Positions 1 to 12,300 of a DNA stretch of 31,699 nucleotides are shown piece after piece. How positions within the stretch are numbered: position 1 is the stretch's first letter; each line of letters starts with the position of its first letter. Source of the DNA: Tubiluchus corallicola (lineage: Eukaryota; Priapulida; Priapulimorpha; Priapulimorphida; Tubiluchidae); contig JAQGDQ010000866.1 in NCBI GenBank assembly GCA_030141605.1, positions 55,001 to 86,699 of the forward strand, in the 5' to 3' direction. The translations under genes were made by a program, and so were the position numbers. Below the pieces are notes generated by a model. That model worked only from the letters and a program-made list of their open reading frames with translations. It ran no database searches and was not told where the DNA came from.

Positions 1-248
1 CAAAACCATGTAACTAAACATCTTTTATATTTTATTTCATTTAACGCTTTATTTTGAATCAAAATTCATATTTACACTCACAAAATAAAAAACAAACATA
101 AAAAATACATGCACCACAATTATACGATATCTACAACATTACATACTACATACACAAAAGATAAAGATAAATTATCCAGTGATGCTTAGCACCAGAAAGT
201 GCCTAACTATAATTACAATATAACAAGATCCTCCACTGTCTTCTAATG

Positions 249-720
249 TCAGAAGTGTAAGCCACTTTCAGTTAAAGCTTTAATTAATAAATTTGTACTA
301 CACAATACTCTCATGTACAAACTGTAAGCCATTTTCCTGTGTATAACATCAAAGTTTGTAACATTATGATTTACTGAAAATATTCTAGCATTCTCATCGT
401 ATGAATAAGTGAAAAGTTTCCGTTTAGAGATGTTATGAACTACTTTAAGTTTAGTTAAACTGTAGTTATAAAAATGCCGCCACATTGCCATACCATAGAA
501 TGAATTACGAATTGAACAAACAAGTTTTAACGCTATTTGTACAATGATAAAATTTTCTCAAGATACTGTTTGCTCTAACATAGTAAATATTTCTTCGCCT
601 AATAATGTCTATGTCATTCTTATTATCTCTAGAAATTATGTGGCCAAGATACGTCTCCGTTTCGCACGAACGAATTACGCTAGTAGCTACAGTAATAGAT
701 CCAAAACTGAACTGGTGCAT
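249..720 (-). mobile_element. Decayed LINE: C-terminal end of a reverse transcriptase
   Basis: Two minus-strand reading frames (720-505 and 491-249) form one protein broken by a frameshift and stop near 495-507. The first contains ETETYLGHIISRDNKNDIDI and ILRKFYHCTNSVKTCLFNS. The second contains LTKLKVVHN, then NFDVIHRKMAYSLYMRVL and STNLLIKAL. This order (YLGH.I..D..D..DI, ANS.LRKF..C...VK..LF.S, LK..YN, FD...RK..YS...R...S.N.LI.AL) is the usual region downstream of the catalytic core in many animal non-LTR retrotransposons. No catalytic core or endonuclease is visible, so it is a 5'-truncated dead copy. It sits in the PIGN region upstream of the first exon seen. The exact LINE clade is not determined. 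Confidence 0.72.
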
Positions 721-723
721 ACT

Positions 724-738
724 GGGGGGGGGGGGGGG
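724..738. repeat. Poly-G tract (G15)
   Basis: Fifteen consecutive G at the upstream edge of the LINE fragment. Length is prone to assembly error. Confidence 0.9.
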
Positions 739-999
739 TAATGCTTAGAATGCTTAGATAGTAACACTACAGTAGGCACCACTTAATAGACTCACTTTGG
801 GATGGAAATATTTTGACCCAGTTAACCGACTGAATCGATTAGCCGAAGGGTTTAGTATATTACTACTGTACCAGTATGAGTCATCACCTTACTATGCATT
901 GCAAAGGCTTTTAAATGAATTTTAGAAACAAATTAATGTCAAAATTCCTATAAGTAATTATTTAAGTTTGCAGCCAACGACTAGAGGTCATGTGACCCA

Positions 1000-1335
1000 A
1001 CGGCCATGTGTAGAGGAGTAAACCTTCTAAATCAGGAGTGGAGCCCCGACCAGTGCAGCATGCTCACTGACTCCGGCAGCTCCTGCAGCCAACCTGGTGC
1101 CAAACGTATCGCTCCGCTTTCCTTTGGACTACACCAAAGACGAAGAGAGGGGGTTCCTGTTGTCTGGGCAACTCAGTATCTCCATACCCCTTGCCCATGC
1201 GTGCGCCCTGGAGACGTTCAAGGATCGCACTGCTCAGCCACAGTCGATACTGCAGCTCCATCAATGTGATCAATAACTGACTCTCTTGGCGCACATTCCA
1301 TTGTCTTCCGAGACAGAAGGATGCCAACACAATTA
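1000..1335. other. GC-rich block, probable dispersed repeat
   Basis: About 330 bp with clearly higher GC than the AT-rich surroundings and open frames on both strands (88 aa or less). Neither frame has a recognisable domain, and no splice context fits PIGN. The sharp composition boundary suggests an inserted repeat such as a SINE. There is no second copy in the window to confirm this. Confidence 0.35.
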
Positions 1336-1619
1336 TTTAAGAATACTAATTTACATACGTGAATTAATAAAATAATTAATAGGAACGGCCCATTAATAGG
1401 ATCTGGGAACCAGACATTTTTGAGTCAATTAAGTGACTGATTCTATTAACTGTGAGTCTAATAAACTGTGCTTTACTGTATAACGAAAATGATTACCATT
1501 ACAACTGATCTTTTAGGGAAATGGGTTAGACATTTTCCAATCACTTTGCTATGTATTTATTTAAAAACATTATTATTGGTTTAAAAGTGTAGTGTCTTTG
1601 GTTTAAATTGTTGAGTTTG

Positions 1620-2690
1620 ACTTGTGTAATTGTGTTCTTGATAACATGGTATAGGTTTTTTATAGCGCTGTATATGTGTGTAATTGTGTTCTTGTTAACG
1701 TGCTATAGGTTTTTTGTAGCGCTGTATATGTGTGTAAGTGTGTTCTTGTTAACGTGGTATAGGTTTTTTGTAGCGTTCTATATGTGTGTAATTGTGTTCT
1801 TGATAACATGATATAGGTTTTTTGTAGCGCTGTATATGTGTGTAATTGTGTTCTTGTTAACGTGCTATAGGTTTTTTGTAGCGCTGTATATGTGTGTAAT
1901 TGTGTTCTTGTTAACGTGATATAGGTTTTTTGTAGCGCTGTATATGTGTGTAATTGTGTTCTTGTTAACGTGGTATAGGTTTTTTGTAGCGCTGTATATG
2001 TGTGTAATTGTGTTCTTGATAACGTGGTGTAGGTTTTTTGTAGCGCTGTATATGTGTGTAATTGTGTTCTTGATAACGTGGTATAGGTTTTTCATAGCGC
2101 TGTATATGTGTGTAAGTGTGTTCTTGTTAACGTGGTATAGGTTTTTTGTAGCGCTGTATGTGTGTGTAATTGTGTTCTTGATAACGTGGTGTAGGTTTTT
2201 TGTAGCGCTGTATGTGTGTGTAATTGTGTTCTTGATAACATGATATAGGTTTTTTGTAGCGCTGTATATGTGTGTAATTGTGTTCTTGTTAACGTGGTAT
2301 AGGTTTTTTGTAGCGCTGTATATGTGTGTAATTGTGTTCTTGATAACGTGGTGTAGGTTTTTTGTAGCGTTCTATATGTGTGTAATTGTGTTCTTGATAA
2401 CATGATATAGGTTTTTTGTAGTGCTGTGTATGTGTGTAAGTGTGTTCTTGTTAACGTGGTATAGGTTTTTCATAGCGCTGTATATGTGTGTAATTGTGTT
2501 CTTGTTAACGTGGTATAGGTTTTTCATAGCGCTGTATATGTGTGTAAGTGTGTTCTTGTTAACGTGGTATAGGTTTTTTGTAGCGCTGTATATGTGTGTA
2601 AGTGTGTTCTTGTTAACCTGGTTTAGGTTTTTTTGTAGTACTGTATGTGTGTGTAATTGTGTCTTTATAATCGGTGTGTGTATTGTGTGA
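1620..2690. repeat. 54-bp minisatellite, about 20 copies
   Basis: The unit begins TAGCGCTGTATATGTGTGTA and contains TTCTTGATAACGTGG and ATAGGTTTTTTG. Copies are spaced exactly 54 bp (for example 1663, 1987, 2041). Variants alternate GATAAC/GTTAAC and TTTTTTGTAG/TTTTTCATAG. Because 54 is divisible by three, long frames stay open on both strands. These are not genes. Confidence 0.95.
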
Positions 2691-2764
2691 TTTGTAATTG
2701 TGATTACCTAATAAAATATCTTATTATCTTATTTAGCGATATTTACATAGCTTACCAATAGAAA

Positions 2765-2925
2765 AGAAATTGATACAATAACAAATAGCTAAGTGTTTGA
2801 AAATAAACTTAAACAAATTGAACTGCTTTGTAAATTAAAAGCTATATAATGAACTTATAGTGTTTTAACTATAAATGTTTTCAAGTGCCTGCAATAAACA
2901 ATTTGACTTAAGTGTTTGTATTAAA
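2765..2925. repeat. Dispersed repeat fragment shared with 16865-17110
   Basis: ATAGCTAAGTGTTTGAAAAT, then AATTGAACTGCTTTG and, further on, AAGTGCCTG and TTGACTTA, recur in the same order around 16878, 16910 and 17095. The middle differs. The remaining bases to 3200 hold only T-rich intron before the PIGN acceptor. Confidence 0.5.
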
Positions 2926-3200
2926 TGTTACAAAAGTTTGAGGGAGGGACCTAAGCTGTAGCCTATACTAGCTTATAGGACAGTCCAGCCCTGAATGAAT
3001 TTTGGGATTATGAAACACCCTAACACTGTTATTAAATTTATAAATCATTTGGGTGCTTTTTACCCAATATAATGTCTTAAAAGGTTAGTATGGAATCTTT
3101 GAAATTTTTCTCGAAATGATATCAGTTTTTTTTTGTATTCAACATTGTTTTAAAATGATATTTTTTTTGATTGTCACATTTCTAAAATTTCTTTTTTAAG

Positions 3201-3331
3201 GGAGTACAATGACAACATCAGATTAGTGGATGAGAAAATACAAGAGATCGTTACACTAATTAGCAATTTCTACGATGACGACAATCTGACGAGTTTCATC
3301 TTCACATCCGACCACGGCATGACTGACTGGG
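3201..3331 (+). CDS. PIGN: PIGN exon 1 of window: catalytic metal-binding segment
   Basis: Acceptor ttttttaag and donor G|gtaaat. The exon starts with the last base of a split codon and ends with the first base of the Gly codon. It encodes [14 protein letters not shown] followed by [13 protein letters not shown]. The Asp-His pair of SDHGM is a metal-ligand motif of the alkaline phosphatase superfamily. It fits the PIGN N-terminal domain just before the GHP motif of the next exon. Too short for simple ORF calling. Confidence 0.93.
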
Positions 3332-6300
3332 GTAAATTTAAAATCTCGCAAATTCTAGATCACATTAAAGCTTGAAATGCTGTTAGAATATTTAAAATAA
3401 TTGGGAAGTAAGCCTTTTCGCAGTTCCAGCGATTGATTATGATCGTGAAAAGGTCAAAGGTTAAGTGTACCTAACAACGCATTTGTGTACACTTTACAAC
3501 GCCTCTCAACCCAAGCTATTGTAATAGTAACAGTTTTAACAGCTAGCCAGAACCTTACCTAGTTCATTTTTTGTTGTTCCCAAGCAAAATCCTGCTAGTA
3601 AATCAGTCTACACTCAGACCAATGGATAATTAAGTAAAGTCTACGTAAAACAACTGAAGTTACTGAACTAATGTGCCAGTCGGCTTTGCATTAAAAACAC
3701 GTGTTATGACACGATCGTAGGTAACATGTGTTGCTGTGATACACTTAACCTTTGACCTACAGCAGCTGCACATGTGCACAACGAAACTGTGAAAAGACTT
3801 CTTATGATCAGATACAAGTGAAATGTAAATAATTTTTAACAAAATTTAGAAAAAGCATTGTCTAATCATTTGAATATTTGTCATTATTTAGGGTCACATG
3901 GAACGGGTCACCCTCAGGAGACATTAACACCACTGGTCGCATGGGGGTCAGGTACTCGTGGCCCTATCTTGAGGACAAACGAAGCGGACGATCTTAGCAT
4001 CTCCTGGGGTCTCCATCATCTTCATCGCTCGGACGTAGAACAGGCCGACATAACTCCACTTATGGCGACTTTAATCGGAATCCCTTTTCCCGTGAATTCC
4101 GTCGGAGTTCTCCCAATTGATTATCTAGGTACGTCGGACGAGTTCAAGTCCTCTGCGTTGCTCACGAATGCTCGTCAGATGGCAGAACAGTACAAAGTAA
4201 AAGAAGAGGAGAAAAGGCTCACCACGATTTCTTTATTATTTCGTCCGTTTGCGATGCTGACGAAAACGAGGATACAAGAGAAACAACGAAGAATAGAAAA
4301 TCTCATGAGAAACAAGAGTCATGACGAAGCCAATAATGCCAGTAAAGAGTTAATCTCGTTGACCTTGGAAGGGTTAAAGTTTTATCAGACTTACGACAGG
4401 CCGTTTCTCAGCTTGTGCATAATCTCAATATTTTGTGGTTGGATCGTTTACGTTTTCGTGCTTCTCATCCAGAATCACACGGACATTGTTCCACACAGAG
4501 GGCAACAATTAGACAGGGCATTCTGGGATAGAAACAATGTGAAGTCTTTAAGTGGCGTAGTTTTAATCATCTGTTTTTTACTGTTTGGTAAGTTGAAGTT
4601 TTGCTGTTTTCACACATCTGCTTGTTGTTTCAAGTTGAGTTGCATTTTAACCTGATAAATTTAACTGGTAAATTTAATGTTCACTTCGAATAAATAAGCC
4701 TTTTCACAGTTTCTCTGTTCATACGCGCAGTTGCTGTAGGTCAAAGGTTAAGTGTACCAAAGCAATGCGTGTTAACTACAACCGTCTCGTGCCGTCTATG
4801 TAAAGCAAAGCTGTCTGCCGCATCAGTTCAGTAACTTCAGCTGTTTTACGTGGACCTTATTAAATTTGTTTTAGCCTGTGCGTACGGTGATTTATTAGCA
4901 GGATCTTGCTTGGCTTTCACAGTTTCGCTGTGCACACGTGCAGCTGCTGTAGGTCAAAGGTTAAGTGTACCACAGCAACACATGTTATCTATGATCGTTA
5001 CATGACACGTGTTTTTAAAGAAAAGCCGACTGGCACATCAGTTCAGTAACTTCAGTTGTTTTACCTGGACTTTGATTAATCATGCATTATTCTGTGCCTA
5101 GAGTGATTTACTAGCAGGATCTCACTTGGCAACGAAAAAATGAACTAGGTAAGGTTCTAGCTGTTAAAAGTGTTACTATTACAACAGCATGGGCTGCGAG
5201 GCGTTGTCAAGTGTACACAAATGCCATGTCTGGTACACTTAACCTTTGACCTTTTCACAATCGTCATCAATTGCTGAAACTTTGAAAAGGCTGATGAACA
5301 TAACTTAACTTTCCGCATTTTTAATGTTACTCATAACTTTTATTAAAGAGACTTTGGGTAGAAATTTGATCGTTGATTTAATCAGACGACCTTGACAAAT
5401 GAGTTGTGTAAATGTACGCTCGTTTCAAAAACACGGAAGACAGGTTGGTCAAATAAAGTAACGTCTCCATTAACAAAAAGTTGCCAATTTTCAAACATGT
5501 GTTCAGAGCGAGTGGCTGTTTTCTTTGCTCCCCCCTCCCCCCATCAGCTACGCCACTGACACACAACACTAGTAATTTGTTGTTTCTTTCGGAAGTGGTG
5601 CTGACAAGCCACTGACGTAGCAGTGTCTAGTTTTTTTGCTGGATTACTACTGCGTTTACCTGTCTGAAGGCAGATTTCTTTTATTTTAGAATTCTGCCTG
5701 CCCAATGTCTACAATAGACGTGACGGGCGTATGACGATGATGATGATGATGAATTTGTTGTTTCACATTCGTTATGAATAAAAATTGAATGTTTTTCTTG
5801 CAGTTCAATCTAGCCCGGTTATGTATTACATCTATTGCTTACTGCCGCTGTTTCTATGGAGTCAAGTTTGGCAACAGTAAGTCATATTTATTCATTTGTA
5901 AAATATAATCTTCTCATTTCTAATTTGTTTGCTATTAAAGGAAAACAGTACATAATTTTAAACTATAGCTCAAAATAATCTAAGGCATAAAATATTGAAA
6001 CCGAACTTGTATTTGTTTGCTATTAAAGGAAAACAGCACATAATTTTAAACTATATCTAAAAACAATCTAAGGCATAAAATATTGAAACCGAACTTGTAT
6101 TTGTTTGCTATTAAAGGAAAACAGTACGTAATTTTAAACTATAGCTCAAAATAATCTAAGGCATAGAATATTGAAACCGAATTTGTATTTGTTTGCTATT
6201 AAAGGAAAACAGTACATAATTTTAAACTATAGCTCAAAATAATCTAAGGCATAAAATATTGAAACCAAACTTGTATTTGTTTGCTATTAAAGGAAAACAG

Positions 6301-9300
6301 TACGTAATTTTAAACTATAGCTCAAAATAATCTAAGGCATAAAATATTGAAACCGAACTTGTATTTGTTTGCTATTAAAGGAAAACAGTACATAATTTTA
6401 AACTATAGCTCAAAATAATCTAAGGCATAAAATATTGAAACCGAACTTGTATTTGTTTGCTATTAAAGGAAAACAGTACATAATTTTAAACTGTAGCTCA
6501 AAATAATCTAAGGCATAAAATATTGAAACCGAATTTGTATTTTAAGAACTACTTATTAGGGGCGTATCCAGGTTGTAAAATAAAGGGGAGCAAGCACATA
6601 AAAAGGCACCGTGACACGTGAAGCAATTACATGTTTGTCTATGCAGCAACATACAGTATCAGCATGTGACAAGAATATGTTATAATAATTAGATTTAGGG
6701 TTCCGTCACTCTTGGTCCAGTCACTCAACCTTGACAAATGAGTCATGTAAATGCACGCTCGTTTTAAAAGCAGGGGAAGCAGGTTGGTCAAATTGATTCC
6801 AGAAAATTCTTCCAAGGCCGTGCGATTACAAAATAAAAGAAAAGATTTGACTGTTGTCACACAAATTAACTGAAACGTTAAAAAACTGTCGGAAAGGCAC
6901 CAATTTTGAAAAATGTGTTCAGGGGGAGGTTAGGTTACTCCCCCCCCCCCCCCCCCCCGCTGTCCTATTAGCTAGGACACTGCTACTTATCTGAAAGAAT
7001 TATTACTGCAGAAACATAATTTTGCATTCGCATCGCTGGTTTCCTGCATATATCTGCCATTCCAGTTACATGGACACTAACGTTGTATCTCGGAAACACA
7101 TTGCACAGAAGCATTGAAACATTTGCAAACTTTTGTGTTGCCGCAGTGGTAAACCATTGGTGTAGCGAGTAGTTGTGGTTCCTGGGGGCAAAAAGACTTC
7201 TAGCGCCCTACCCCTTTAATGTTTTGATCATTTGTTTCCTGGGTGAAGCCACAAATTTTGCACGTCTTATGCGTCTCTGAGCCCTACTTTCCTTTCTCGG
7301 CGTGATGGGATAAAGATAAATGAATTTTCTCTAAGAATGACCCTGAGTTTGACTTGTGGTACTGCAGCAGAGTAACTCTTTTCTATGCATTAGTTGCTCA
7401 TAACACGACAGTCATTAAACATTCAGCTCCAGCATTAAAACATGCAAAGATTATGAAAGATACAGAACACTGCAGGTTTTCACAATAATACAATCTGCAT
7501 TTAGAGAAACGTCACTGTTTCTCCCAAAATTATCAATCTGCTAAGCCACACGACACCCAATACATACCATTAAGTAACAACTTTAGTCTTTTTTGTAAGA
7601 TGTATGTAGTAATTAAGCTACAATGATCTCTGACTAGGCAATTTTGCTGAAGTTTGAAAATTTTTGATAATTGTTTCGTTAATGTAGGATCTATAATTAA
7701 TAATTAACAGTCATTGAACTCTACAAGAATTTTGCGGCCTCTCACCCTTGTGCCCCTGTGCGGTTGCTCCCTGTACCTCCACCTTGATACGCCTCATAAA
7801 ATTCAAATTTTTAAACACAAATTATCTTAGTGTATCGCGGTCAACGTTGTACGTACAACACTGAATTTCAATTTTCGCTGTTGCAACGAAATGCTGATGG
7901 AATGTTTCTGTTCCGTAAAACTTTTTTTCATTCCTCATCGCATCATTTCGCCAGTTGCTAATTATTTTCTTTTTATTTATAATTATTATCACATTCAGTA
8001 CAATATAATAACATTAAGCTCACACTGACATCAAAATTATTACATCATACTGTATCAAATTGTTATGTTTCATACACTATCGTTATCATAAAAGAATAAT
8101 TGTACTGCAGTGGGCTAGAGAAGCAAAGGCTTGTATAAGCCCACTGTCATGTGAACCCGATAAAAAAAATGGATGAGTGAACAAAAAAGAACTAGGAGAA
8201 AGGTTAGATCACACAGGAAGGGTAGAAGGATGTGTTAGTAGAAATGGTAGGAAGAAAGATAATAGATTGTGCTATGTTGACATCAGTTTAGTTAAATTAA
8301 GTTTAAATTAAGTTTTCAAGTTAATGTTTAATTATCAGAAACACTGGAGTTTCTGTAAATGCTAAAATGTATACTTTCCTGTGTATACTTTGAAAGTAGG
8401 TCAGCATATGATAAAAAAAACTTTTTTTCCTTAAAGCAAGAATTCTAGTAGTCAAGTCACTGAATTAGAAGTGATTTTAGCCGCAATAAATGATTCGATT
8501 TTCAACTGTTATTGCGAGATTTTCTACTATCAGTAAAAAGTTTAAATAGCTGTTTGTTTTCTTTTCAGGAAATGTATATTTGTTGATGCAATGAAATACA
8601 TAGCATTAAATCAACTTGCTATCAAGGCTGCATTAATTGTGATACTCACCATATTAGCTGTACAAACTTTAGTAAGTGGCTTTTTAACGTTATTTTAACT
8701 TCAGAAAAGTGGACAGTACTTTGCATATAAAGACTTTTTTCTTTTATTAGTATCATCACTTACTCATAGTACAATAAGTAAGACAAATACGAGTAATGGA
8801 ACAGGGTTAGTTCTTCAAGTTAACACCAGAACTCAATGCCGGCTCTATCTCTAGGCAAACTAGGCACTTGCTTTCCTTATGTACACAATACTAATTAATT
8901 GAAAGGACACTTTTCTTGTCGAAATGTGTACTTCATAGATGGCAGCATATGTCTTACCGTAGCAAAACACTTTGCCTATTTCTGGTTTTCATAGATGGCA
9001 GCACATGTCTTACCGTAGCAAAACACTTTGCCTTTTTCTGGTTTTCAGAGATTACGTCATTTCGCACAGGCATTACTTAATGATATTAAAGACTCATTGC
9101 TCTGCTTTCGGCTCCAGTTTCTATTATGAGTTTTAAAAAAACAAATTTTACAATAGTAGTTATCTAACTTTGGTCTGATATATCTAACTCATATAAACCG
9201 AATAGAGGAAATGAAAGGTAAAAAAGCTGGTGAGTCATACAGAATGCAGTGGTGTCATAAATTCAATTTCAAATTCGATCAGCACAAGTTATAGAAGGTA

Positions 9301-12300
9301 ATTAACTCGGGGATGAGAATTTTCCTCGGAATTCCGAGTTTTTGGAAGACCAGTAGTGCCATTTTTGTAAATCGCATAAATTCGTTGAGAAAATTTTACG
9401 GATACAGTACATTATTTCACAAGCTGACCGCTTGTTGGCAGGCCGTCACTTTGTTTACATCACGTACATCAGTGTAACCACGTGTAGATCTCTATGTATA
9501 AAAATATAGAATCAATTGTGCAGAGTTATTTGAGGCAATTGCAGACAGTTTTTATACACTTTTGCATAGGAGCGGCCAGTACTTAGGCGTTTTTGAGACA
9601 ATCAGGTATCATGTATCCTTGATAGTTGGGTATTTTAAATTATGCACGAAACAAGGTAACTGATATTTTAAGTCTACTGAGAGGCTCTCTATGGTCACAA
9701 AATTGCAATTTGTTACTGGCTCCAAGGGGGCTTTGCCTCTTAACCCCATTGGGGGGCTTAGGCGGCCCCAAAACCCCCGGCCTGTTTCAGAGTTTTTTGC
9801 AATTTGTTGTTCTCATCTCTGAATTAACTACACTTAGTCAGTGCACTATATACATGTATAAGCCTAACACACAGGTACCATCACACTTTGTTATAATATT
9901 ATACGAGAAAAATTTAACATTGAGGGTGTGGTTCGGACTGTGGGGGGAAGGGGTTGACCATTGAGGAGGGGGGTGCTAAAAATACTTTTTGCCTAGAACG
10001 TGAAACTACCTAGAGCTGCCCCTGACAGAACTGCAGTGCCGCTCTGTCGATGTGAAGAAATTTCACTGGATTAACAGAATTCAAACACCCAGAAACTTTC
10101 TTTCATATTGTTTGCACACAAGTGTTAACACAGTCGAATGTGCACTGCCCCTTACCATTCGAGCATTCCCTAAATCTGCTTGACAACTTTGGCTACTTAG
10201 CCACATTAGTAAGATTCATAATCATTATATGTGCTTGATGCAGTTTTGAATTGTGTTTAATTCATTATGCAATAATTTATATCTATGAAGGGAATTAATA
10301 TGGTGTTTTATGATTTTATTAATTTCAATTCTAAAATCGTTTTGTAACTCGAAGTTTGTTTTGTTTTGTAGGTTTTATCATTTTTCTATCGACACATATT
10401 GTCTATAGGGCTTGTTTGTATTGGACTGTGGCCATTGGTCTCTTATTCTCAAGAACAATATCTGGTAATTTTTCATAATTTAAAGGAAACCGGCTGATTG
10501 ATTAGACTCAATCTGATTTTAATTTTAATTTACTGTCCGGAAAATACATTTTGTTGCCTATAAAAGTTTGCATTTGTTTGTAATATTTAAATAATTACCT
10601 TGGAAAGTTAATTAATGGCAACCGAACACAGCTATTGCTTACATCACAAACTAACCACAGTTTGTGCAATGATAGATATCTTCCCTGAGCGTCAAGCAGG
10701 TTTGCATAAGTGAAGGTTTCTATAAGATGCTGAAATGATGTCACAAAAATGAGCTCTACGTTACACTGACATCACAGACGAACACTGCAGTTCCTGATCA
10801 TGCTTATCACTGTACTGCACCTATTTATCGGTCACACAAATTTGACAAAAAGGCACCATTGCCAGTCTTAGTAGATTTGCTAAAATTTGAAATTTTAACC
10901 AAATTTAAGTATCCAAGGTAATTATTATTCAATCCCTAAGTTTGATTTCAAAAAAACCTGTTCTAGTTTTGAATATTTTTAGAGAGCATACTTCATTTTG
11001 AATTAATGTCTACTCGATCATCCGGTTTTCCTCTAAACACTTCATAATTTAAAAAGAAATACCAGAAGTCATTATGAAATTTGTATTTATATAATTGTAT
11101 TTGTATTTGTATTTATTTCTTCAACACAAAAATACAATTACAGTGTAAATATAAATTAACAGACTGTTGAATTGAATACGCGGAATTCCGAGTTTTTGGA
11201 AGACCAGTAGTATCATTTTTGTAAATCGCATAAATTCGTTGAGAAAATTTTTACAGACCCGGTACATTGTTTCACAAGCTGACCGCTAGTTGGCAGGCCG
11301 TCACTTTGTTTACATCACGTACATCAGTGTAACCACGTGTATATCTCTATGTATAAAAATATAGAATCAATTGTGTAGAGTTATTTGAGTCAATTACAGA
11401 CAGTTTTTATATACTTTTGCATAGGAGCGGCCAGTACTTAGGCGTTTTTGAGACAATTAGGTATCATGTATCCTTGATAGTTGGGTATTTTAAATTATGC
11501 ATGAAACAAGGTAACTGATATTTTAATTCCACTTAGAGGCTCTCTATGGTCACAAAATTGCAATTTGTTGCTGGCTCCAAGGCGGCTTTGCCCCCCTTGA
11601 ACCCCCATGGGAGGCCTACACTGCCCCTAAACCCCCAGCCCGTTTCAGAGTTTTTTCCAATTTGTCATTCTCATCCCTGCCTGATACGTCTGAAATGGTT
11701 TGATATGTCGTATTGCTGATTGTTCTGGTTTATTTTGTAGAAGATCGTGTTGGGTTGGACTGTGTCTTGTCTAGTCACTGCAGTATTTCCATTGCTGCCT
11801 GTCGTAGGAAGAGATTCTAACTTTGTTTTCGTGTAAGTGTTTCACGTGTTTTAACACCAGTGTCAGTTTAACACTGTTATCTAAGTATGTAATTTATTTT
11901 ACAACGGTGCATGGCCTGTCTGTACTGATGTTGAGACGAATTATTTATGGAGTTTACATGAAGCCGTGCAGATTGAATCCGTATGCAAAAGCTCTATCGT
12001 TTGCTATTGTGAGAAAATATGTATCACCTAATTAACAATGAGTCAACTTCGGAACAGGCTAACCCTATTGCGCAAGGTGTCAAACAAATTAGCTTAACAC
12101 TACTTTAGGCAATCAGAATATTCATTATGGTAAATTCGCACTAATAATTTTGCTCCATGTTACTCAAAATGCTGCAAAACTGCCAAAACACTTTAAATCA
12201 CCATGTTATTGGTTTCCATGGTTATGAGCTGAATGTATGTCCGGCACACATGTGACACAGATAGTTTTTGATCTATTATTTAATTATCAGAAATGCTTTT

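Larger units (their letters stand above)
8834..10024. mobile_element. hAT-like element (1.19 kb) with 8-bp target duplication, carrying a nested insertion
   Basis: Flanks CCAGAACT (8826-8833) and ACAGAACT (10025-10032) match at 7 of 8 bases. The left end CAATGCCGGCTCTATC and inverted right end CAGGGGCAGCTCTAGG resemble hAT termini. Inside lie a 56-bp duplication (8932-9043) and another transposon (9308-9821). No transposase frame is seen. It occupies intron 4 of PIGN. Confidence 0.75.

Noticed and set aside
1006-1330. Small opposing frames in the GC-rich block
   Set aside because: No recognisable domain, no matching PIGN sequence and no splice pattern; probably repeat sequence.
1608-2690. 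Repeat-protein-like frames on both strands
   Set aside because: The 54-bp period keeps frames open. The sequence is an intronic minisatellite with third-base changes no rarer than others.
3858-4655. Single 265-residue ORF as a complete gene
   Set aside because: Both ends are intronic. The protein similarity starts at the acceptor (3892) and stops at the donor (4587).
9626-9964. 112-residue + frame
   Set aside because: It spans the end of one transposon and part of another. The equivalent region of the second copy (11475-11679) does not keep the frame.
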